This document shows, in pieces, positions 56,588 to 64,000 of a stretch of DNA of 64,000 bases. Location: assembly GCA_026545765.1 (NCBI GenBank), contig CM048839.1:15686566-15750565 (forward strand). The letters are read 5' to 3'. Source of the stretch: Plantago major (lineage: Eukaryota > Streptophyta > Magnoliopsida > Lamiales > Plantaginaceae). Both the position numbers and the translations under genes were made by a program. Under the pieces are notes generated by a model. The model worked only from the letters and a program-made list of their open reading frames with translations. It made no database searches and had not been told where the DNA came from. Numbering within the stretch: the first letter of the stretch is position 1; every line of letters begins with the position of its first letter.

Positions 56588-57005
56588 CACTACAAAAATC
56601 GGCACAGCGACGGATAGATCCGTCTGCCAGTTGACTATCCGTCGCCCGGCTCAGCGACGGATCGACGGATAGAAAATCCGTCGCCCCCCTGGAGCTGTGG
56701 CGACGGATAACAATCCGTCGTCCAATTCGCGACGGATTGGACGACGGATTGACCAATTATTTTTTTTTTTAATTCCGAAATTTAGCGACGGATAGATTCT
56801 ATCCGTCGCTAAATTTAGCGACGGATAGATTCTATCCGTCGCTATATTTAGCGACGGATAGAATCTATCCGTCGCTATATTTAGCGACGGATAATCTATC
56901 CGTCGCTAAATATTTTAATTGGACTAGTGACGGAATTTGAAATTCCGTCACTAATTCCGTCACTGTGAATTCCGTCACTGTGAATTCCGTCACTACTTCC
57001 GTCAC
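56588..57005. repeat. CACTA terminus and two classes of subterminal palindromes
   Basis: 56605-56915 is packed with GCGACGGATAG/CTATCCGTCGC, including four hairpin units of about 34 bp. 56928-57005 switches to GTGACGGAATT/AATTCCGTCAC. Both share GACGGA. Subterminal repeats are where a TNPA-type protein binds. Confidence 0.85.
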
Positions 57006-57241
57006 TATTTATTTCATATTAATCCCTATTTTTCGTAGTTCACCTATTTAATCAATATAATGTTCGATAATAAATCAATAATACGGAAAATGTTTCAATG
57101 AATAAAAAAGTAATATTCGGAGCTGGAGAAATTATCCAAACAAGTGTAAATATGAAAAAAATCCGAACATATGATACATAACTAGCTATCGACGGGGTGG
57201 GGTGGGTGATGGCGGGCCGACATGAATCGCTCCATTCAGAA

Positions 57242-58150
57242 TCAAGGCGCCGTTCTCCTCCCTTCGTTCTCTGTCATGGCGCCATCCATCGTCCCTTTGT
57301 TGCTCCATCTTGAGTTAGCCGAGCAACATGTTCCGACTCGCGATCGCACCATTTCCGAGACACAGTCCTGTGTAAACCGGACGTCTGGCTGGGATGATGA
57401 TGAGGAGCACGGACTAGCCAGATGCAAACCGAGGCTCCCGAGTCCATATATTCGTCCTTTCTTGTCCGGTTTGTTGACCTCTAGGAAGATGTTGTCAACT
57501 TGTTCGATTGACAACACATCACCGCCTCGTCCTCCGCCTCGCCACCGAGCATCAACCTCACTGAAATCGTAAATAGCAGATACAATGATCGCCATCGCTT
57601 TTAAAAAGTAACTTGTAATAGTGTACAAATCGAACTTTAAGCAACATAAACATACCATGATAGACGAGGCCCGACAATGGTCCATACCCGCCTACGCTTG
57701 GCCTTCTTGAAGATGGCATACTGGATGTCACCTCCCCGTACACCGAATCAAACCAGATCTAGTCAACAATTTATCATCTACAAGTAATAGAGCGCAGAGA
57801 CTTCATACATACACGTAATGCTAGATTGCAAAAACATATATACGCATTGATAATAATCGATAAAGAGATCGCCTCCCAAGGTGGTGAACGGCCCTTCCGC
57901 CAGACGATCGGGATGCCCGGTTACTGTTGGTCCAAGCGTCACGGACATCGATTCGGCGATAGGGCATCCCAAAGGCCCACCGTTGCATCAACTCGTGGAG
58001 GATTGGGCCACCCGATCCCGAATGGCCTTCCACGTACAGACCATATCCCTGTACAGTTTGGATCCCACAGTCTCGTAAACGCGCCAGATCTGTGGGATCA
58101 ACCTGCTGGGAATGAAGTACTCCTTCTACATTTCCAATTTCATACAACAT
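57242..58150 (-). pseudogene. CACTA TNPA-like (Plant_transposase) remnant
   Basis: The minus strand from 57685 contains VDNIFLEVNKPDKKGRIYGL followed by GSLG, the GR(V/I)xGLG block of the Ptta/En/Spm accessory protein. 58150-57821 is an upstream piece with GPILHELMQRWAFGMPYRRI. Introns and frameshifts are likely between. It would bind the subterminal repeats. Confidence 0.6.
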
Positions 58151-58185
58151 CCAAAGTCAATACATGTCCTAACAACATAACAGAT

Positions 58186-58575
58186 ATGGTGACTAACATA
58201 TCACCCAAATAAAGTGGCTAACATACCACTCACATATAGTGGCTAACATACCACTCACATACAGTGGCTAACATACCACTCACATTGTCCTAAAATTTAC
58301 TAACACAATGGTGACTAACATATCACCCAAATAAAGTGGCTAACATACCACTCACATACAGTGGCTAACATACCACTCACATTGTCCTAAAATTTACTAA
58401 CACAATGGTGACTAACATATCACCCAAATAAAGTGGCTAACATACCACTCACATACATGGCTAACATACCACTCACATTGTCCTAAATTTACTAACACAA
58501 TGGTGACTAACATATCACCCAAATAAAGTGGCTAACATACCACTCACATACAATGGCTAACATACCACTCATATT
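58186..58575. repeat. Tandem repeat of about 97 bp in the CACTA interior
   Basis: Nearly four units starting ATGGTGACTAACATATCACC and ending near AAATTTACTAACACA. Inside each unit a shorter word (GTGGCTAACATACCACTCAC) is repeated two to three times. Confidence 0.88.
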
Positions 58576-58863
58576 AAAACGATTATAATTACAAACAAAT
58601 GAATGTCATATTTTAACTTACCCTCACCATCAAGTACTCGGCCTCATGCGCTCCGAGATGTGGCTCCAACACTCACCACCACCTTGGTGGCTCTCTCTCC
58701 TCGGAAGATGTCACCTAGTTTGTTGTGCACCTCCCGAGGCCATAAGTCATTGTCAATGTATAAGATACAAGAAACGAATATGCATTACTTTAGTACAACA
58801 ATTTATACTTGTCAACTATCATTATCGCTTATGTTTTACATATTTAAGAAGAATGTATAATAC

Positions 58864-59127
58864 TTACTTGGCGGACCAATAGGGAAAATCACAGCAAGCC
58901 GTCCACGTGACGTTGGGATTGTTTGGATCGAACACGAGGTAGGGACAATCGTCGTGGTCGTCCTCCAAAGATGTGTCCGGCCGACTGGTAGAGCCACTTT
59001 GCTCTCTCTCCGGGGTCTCAGAATCCGAGACCTCCGTCACGATCTTCGAGCCCTCCATTCGACGGTGTCCCGACCCACCACTATCATGCGGCCGGCTGCG
59101 TGGGGACGATCGGTGGGCCTCTGTCAT
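58864..59127 (-). pseudogene. CACTA-associated ORF (unidentified)
   Basis: 87 codons, low-complexity acidic/serine, ending CPYLVFDPNNPNVTWTACCD. No known domain recognised; probably part of the TNPA-side gene. Confidence 0.35.
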
Positions 59128-59212
59128 GCATCTGCAAAAAATGTAATAAATACAATAAAAATGTGTTAGTACGAGTTATAATACATATGATTATAATAAC
59201 ACATATAATTAC

Positions 59213-59637
59213 TCATAATACACATAATATACCATTATAGCCGTCCTCTAAGACTACATATTGGTCCTCGTGCAGATCAAACAACTCATCATCTGCTTCT
59301 ATGGGATCTTCTGCTTGTTTATCGACATCCTCTTGTTGGTACGAGTTGGTAATCGAGTCGTCTTTCTCAATGTACTCCACTTTCGAGCGACACGAATAGG
59401 TACCATGACTAACCATTCCCCTTATCGCGTTTTCGCTTGGATATTCAAGAAACACCACTTGTCGTGCTTGAGTCGCGTAATAAATGGTTCATACTTGGTT
59501 CGGTACCTCTTCTTTTGGTTCACATCAACCATTTCATACCGCTCGTTCTTCCTCGTACCTCCTGGATTAGGATCATACCACTCAACGTCAAACAAGAAGG
59601 TTCGTTTAAATGGCAATCCAGAATATTCAATCCTCAC
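59213..59637 (-). pseudogene. CACTA transposase DUF4216 region
   Basis: Two frames (59637-59422 and 59458-59213). GLPFKRTFLFDVEWYDPNP and YEMVDVNQKKRYRTKYEPFI fit DUF4216, the C-terminal domain of TNP2-type proteins, followed by a VFLEYP...HGTYSC piece and an acidic end. Confidence 0.7.
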
Positions 59638-60077
59638 AATGCTTTAGCTTGCCGTGGAAATCAAACAAAGTAGCGTCTCCATACTCTTACGCACCATTAA
59701 CACACACCGGAGTTGCTTGTCGCCATGGCCGTGTTACATTCAATGTGTGGAACCTAAGGCCATTGACTATATAACTCGGGAATGTGTAGACCTTTTGAAT
59801 GGACCTCTGCGAGAGCCTTTAAGTATATGCATGTGACGTTGTTAATAGGATTCGGACATACTCTCGGAACCAACTGAAATTCCGTAGGAATTTTTGAGTC
59901 AAGTAGTTCCTCTAGTGTATCCTCTCATCCGAGGATTTTCTTCCAAACAACGCTTTTGAAAAAGCGCAAACATTGATTCGATGATAAGTCTATAATTGAA
60001 GTAGAGACTTGCGTAGCTATATTAAAATTTAAATAAATGGTTGTCGACCTGTAAATAGTACCATATCTTGGTCAACC

Positions 60078-60389
60078 TCAAAGACAATTCGTGAGGACAT
60101 AATATTGAGTCGCTTTCAACTCTTTATCCGTAAGATATTCTTTCTTAGTTGCACCAAGAGGTCTCCCGATACCACGAACAGATAGGGAAAACTCATCATC
60201 CGCTTGAACTACGAATGTGTGCGCATTTCGAGCCTTCTTTGTCTTCGTAGGGACATGTTCATCAAAGTAATAAGAGCAGAAGGTTGCAGTTTCCTCTCGA
60301 ATGTAGGCATTGGCAATCGAACCTTCAGGTTTACCTTTGTTGTTGACATACTTCTTTAATTTCCCCAAGTACCTCTCGAATGGATACAT
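60078..60389 (-). pseudogene. CACTA transposase DUF4218 region
   Basis: MYPFERYLGKLKKYVNNKGK and EGSIANAYIREETATFCSYY are hallmark DUF4218 blocks. Upstream sequence to about 60600 is in other frames. Confidence 0.82.
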
Positions 60390-60629
60390 CCATCGATACT
60401 GAACCGGACCAGCAAGTCTCGCTTAATGAGGAAGGTGAACCAACAAGTGCTCCATAGAATCAAACCAGCTCGGTGGAAAGATACGCTCGAGCTTGCATAG
60501 AATCAATGGTATGTTCCTTTCAAGATTTTCCAACACTTTATCATGAACCACCCTTGTGCCTAAATTTTTGAAAAATAAGCTCAACTCGGTGATAGCAGTC
60601 CATACGTGTTTGGCGAAGCTCTCGAAATG

Positions 60630-62250
60630 CTACTGGGATAAGCCTCTCCATGAACACATGATACCGTGGCTCTTCATCCCATAAACCTTTGTCTTCTTCA
60701 AATCCACACACCTCTCTAAATTTGAGGCGTAATTATCTGGGAAACTCAATGCCCTCACCCAATCAAACAAAATTGACCTAGAAGCGTTGTCAATTGTGTA
60801 GCACGCTTTCGGCCACTTACCATTCTCATCCTTCTTTGTCAACTCAGGCCTTTTACACCACGTCGACAACTCGGATCTAGACTTCGCATGGTCCTTTGTT
60901 TTTCCCTCAATGTTGCAAAGTGTATTGAATAAGTTCTCGAACACGTTCTTCTCAATGTGCATGAAATCTAAGTTGTGACGGATAAGAAGACTGCTCCAGT
61001 AAGGCAAGTCCCAGAAAATGCTTCTCTTCCTCCAACCACATTTTTACCAATTTTCTCGTTATGCTTCATCCACCCAAGCTCACCACCTTCATAAGACCCA
61101 ATCTATTAATCTCCGCAAGAATTTGTGCACCAAGAAGTCTTGTCGGGCTTTTTTGTCGACGACTTTATTTTTCAAGAATTGATCCTTGTTCTTCCCGAAC
61201 GGATGGTCACTTTCTAGCAACTTCGATGACAATCAAACCAACAAAATTTTCCACTACCCTTCGCCTAAATGCATCAGATCCTCCAAGCAATGTGGACATG
61301 CATATTTCCTGCTTTCCTTCCAGATAGCATGGAGTACGCAGGAAGTCACTCACGGTCCAAAGAAGAGCCGCTCTCAAGGTGAAGTTCTTTTTGTCGACAC
61401 ATCATATGCGAGGATACCATCCGTCCACAACTCGATCGGCTCCTTGATTAGGGGTTGCAAGAAAACATCCAACGTCGTCCAGATCTTTCGGCCCAGCACC
61501 AATGCGATGAAACATGAATGGCTCCTTCATGCACTCACCGGGGCGATTATGCGGTGTGAGCATAATCGCCAACAAGAGTATTTACGTTCACTACCGAACG
61601 TTAAAACCATCCGCATAAAGTCCCAAACGTACATTTCTAGATTCGGCTGCAAACTCTGGATATGTCTTGTCAAACGATTTCCATGCGGGTGAGTCTGTGG
61701 ATGGTCCATTCTACCACCTTCAAAGATTATCCGAGATTACTCGCTCCTTGTGCCACCATTTTATCCGAGAAGCACTTGAAGCATACAATCTTTTCAAACG
61801 AGGTGCTAGAGGGAAGTACCACATTTTCTTATGTGAGAGATTTTTCTTTTATCGTTTCTTTGCCCCTCCTTGTAACGCTTGTACTTTCCTTACCACGTAA
61901 CTTGCATTCTATTAGATCCGCATCCTCCTCCCAATATATCATGCACATTTTAGGACAATGCCTATGGTTACCACAAATTTCTAATCCGCATCTTTTCTTC
62001 GCTTGGTAAAGTTGGTGGGAACTAGGTTTTCTTCAGACAAAGGTCCGACATTACGCCAACCCATTCATTGAAGCTCGTTTGATTCTTGGCCATTAGCCTT
62101 ACAACTCATTAGCCGAGATAACAAAGACAACTCGGTGAGCTTACACCCGGGTAAACCGCTTCCTGATGATTCTAAGTCAAAGAACAACCGATCCTCGGGA
62201 TTCGGTTCCTCCACCTCCACCTCGGTTTCGGTGTTGGTTGTGTCCACGAA
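60630..62250 (-). pseudogene. CACTA TNP2 transposase core
   Basis: 60630-61007 encodes IRHNLDFMHIEKNVFENLFN, DNYASNLERCVDLKK and VYGMKSH, typical TNP2. Between 61060 and 61700 further TNP2 blocks (LRAALLWTVSDF and similar) occur in shifting frames with stops; 62247-62065 is the N-terminal acidic part. No continuous transposase remains. Confidence 0.8.
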
Positions 62251-62309
62251 CTCCGCCCAAGATCGTACACCATTTGTTCGACTCGAGCTCGAATAGCATC
62301 GCCTTGATT

Positions 62310-62700
62310 GGGATTGTTCCCGACTTGTTCATTTTTCTCTTCCTTCCACGTTATGCGTATTGGTCATATGTATTGACGGTCTTGCTTCCTCACCATGATG
62401 ATTCCATACGACACGCAGGAAGGAATCCATTTTTCCTCAAGTCTTGGACTACCACTTTAGGAGTCACGTATTGCTTGTTTTCGACCTTGTTTCATTGCAC
62501 AAGGACACTTTATCAACCCATCCTTTACACAAGACGGATTTGACATTGCAAATTCAATGAAACCTTCAACCCCTTTCAGAAAACTCCATTGAACTCTGCC
62601 ATTGAGAGTACGACAATACATCCATCCACGATCGGTATTCATTGAATAATTAGATATTAACGACACGTTTAAATTCATTAGATCGAGGTCTTTCATTTAC
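62310..62700 (-). pseudogene. Transpos_assoc domain, copy 1
   Basis: DRGWMYCRTLNGRVQWSFLK, GVEGFIEFAM and LIKCPC match the Transpos_assoc domain at the N-terminus of CACTA TNP2 proteins. Confidence 0.72.
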
Positions 62701-62929
62701 GGTAATAAATCAATTTCACAATAATTCAATCAATTGCTACGTAATATAAGTTATATTAGCTTCAGTCAATTGTTAAGGCATTACATAATATAAGTTACAT
62801 CAGCTTCAATTTTACCATAATGTTTGGTTTCATATATTTATCAAGTATTGATTAATAGTTATACAAGCTCAGAGACAAAACGGATGAAACTCCTCATTCT
62901 CATGCACCCCTCCTCATCACTTGGCGCTC

Positions 62930-63330
62930 CCTACCACGTAACTTGCATTCCAACAGATCTACATCCTCCTCCCAATACACCATGCACATGTTCCAAGCGA
63001 AAAGGCACTCAATAGGCCCCAAACCCGCCTCCCTCCATCGAGGTATGCCATGGACGGTGCTTCCTCACCGTGATGAATCCATACATGATACTCGTGCATG
63101 AATCCATAACGTCGCAAGTGCTCGAATCTGCAAGGCGTCATAAATTGCTTGTTTCCGCAGTTTCCAATGTCAAGGACACTTTATCAACCCCAATTGCACA
63201 AACCGGATGTCCCATGGCAAGCGAGATGAAACCTTTAACCCTTCTCTGAAACTCCTAGAAACTCATCATTTACCATGCGTTTATCGTACATCCATGAACG
63301 GTCGAATTCATTGTTTACTTTATTTTTAAC
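62930..63330 (-). pseudogene. Transpos_assoc domain, copy 2
   Basis: A second, more broken copy: DRSWMYDKRMVNDE, stops, then FMTPCRFEHLRRYGFMHEYH and VWIHHGE. The plus-strand block AACTTGCATTCCAACAGATC (62940) also repeats 61902, so a larger piece was duplicated. Confidence 0.65.
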
Positions 63331-64000
63331 TTTGAGACGTTCCAATTGATTAGATCGTATTTAATTTATTAGATCGATTCCAATTCGGATAAGAAGATTG
63401 TAGAGGTTAATTGTTAATTATTATATGTTCCTTATAAATTAATTATTAATTAAGTGTTCGATGTGTTACAAAATTGGACATATATAATAACCATTTCAAC
63501 CTCTTAGTACATATATTATATACTTAACATACATATCAAATTAACTAATTACTCTATACATATCGAATTACTACATATATTCATATCAAATTACATACTT
63601 AACATACAAATTTATCAAATCAAAACTACATACTTCTATACTTAACAAACATATCAAATTAACTAAACTAACTATATATACTTAACACACAAATCAAACT
63701 ACCTACATACATTCATACATACCAAACTTAACATACTACATACATTCATATCATTAATTAAACTAACTATCAAATTGAACAAATTACATATAATTGATCA
63801 AATTAACTAAACTAACTACTACATACTTATCATATATACATATAATTGCTCAAATTAATCAAAATAAACAAAATCCCCAAATTTTAAAAAACTAGGGTTT
63901 TAGCCAAAATACCTTGATTAATCGGTAGAAATCTGAAATTGATCGAAGAAACAAACTCCTTGTCCCACTAGCTTCGATTAGGCACCAAGATTGGCCGGAA
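63331..64000. other. AT-rich end of the window, CACTA 5' side
   Basis: 63480-63860 has many CATATCAAATTAACTAA-like words in a loose repeat. No ORF or terminus seen; the element probably continues. Confidence 0.5.

Larger units (their letters stand above)
56588..64000 (-). mobile_element. CACTA (En/Spm) DNA transposon, partial and decayed
   Basis: The left boundary CACTACAAAAATCGGC is a CACTA terminus, next to palindromic subterminal repeats. Leftward coding on the minus strand has the plant CACTA order: Transpos_assoc, TNP2, DUF4218, DUF4216, then a TNPA-like ORF. All are frameshifted. The far terminus is outside the window. Confidence 0.85.

Overview
This is a plant nuclear window, almost certainly a core eudicot. 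Introns are short GT-AG, much of the DNA is AT-rich intergenic sequence, and the genes belong to plant families: GT47 xyloglucan galactosyltransferases, a POB1-like BTB/BACK protein and CYP81-type P450s. The transposons are plant lineages (Sirevirus-like Copia, Tat-like Gypsy, L1-type LINE with RNase H, MULE, hAT, Tourist, Stowaway, CACTA). An asterid is a guess; I cannot name a species. I saw no tRNA or rRNA gene and no CRISPR array.

Layout. 1-10.85 kb is a retrotransposon nest: a minus-strand Sirevirus-like Copia element (cut by the window edge, LTR 5475-6987) sits inside a minus-strand Gypsy element (LTR 10026-10845). A 0.93 kb hAT with a perfect 8-bp duplication follows at 12.1-13.0 kb. 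A decayed 7.5 kb minus-strand LINE spans 13.3-20.8 kb and is bounded by a 14-bp direct repeat. A 1.9 kb palindromic Tourist/Harbinger-like element fills 21.28-23.17 kb. The first intronless GT47 gene is at 23.5-24.9 kb. 25.8-32.8 kb holds MITEs, a Tourist>hAT>MULE nest and a second MULE. The second GT47 gene is at 33.8-35.3 kb. 36-45 kb is gene-poor and holds a foldback-like element with an amplified arm and a minisatellite. A two-exon BTB/BACK gene (45.3-47.2 kb) is followed by a third MULE. A CYP81-type cluster runs from 50.1 to 54.6 kb (two intact two-exon genes with a relic between them). A further P450 fragment at 56.3 kb is broken by a CACTA element that runs off the right edge.

How the genes relate. 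The two GT47 genes are dispersed tandem paralogues likely acting in Golgi xyloglucan side-chain galactosylation. The two P450 genes are recent tandem duplicates likely acting in specialised metabolism on the ER. The BTB/BACK gene is an unrelated single gene, probably a CUL3 substrate adaptor. All recognisable transposon genes are broken.

The most unusual structures are: three MULEs whose 9-bp target duplications all start TTATAA; two of those MULEs carrying dense GGAGCT/AGCTCC arrays; the palindromic Harbinger-type element; a local burst of eight related MITEs whose interiors alternate between two pentamer repeats; and the LINE with an 890-bp upstream segment encoding a 139-aa ORF.
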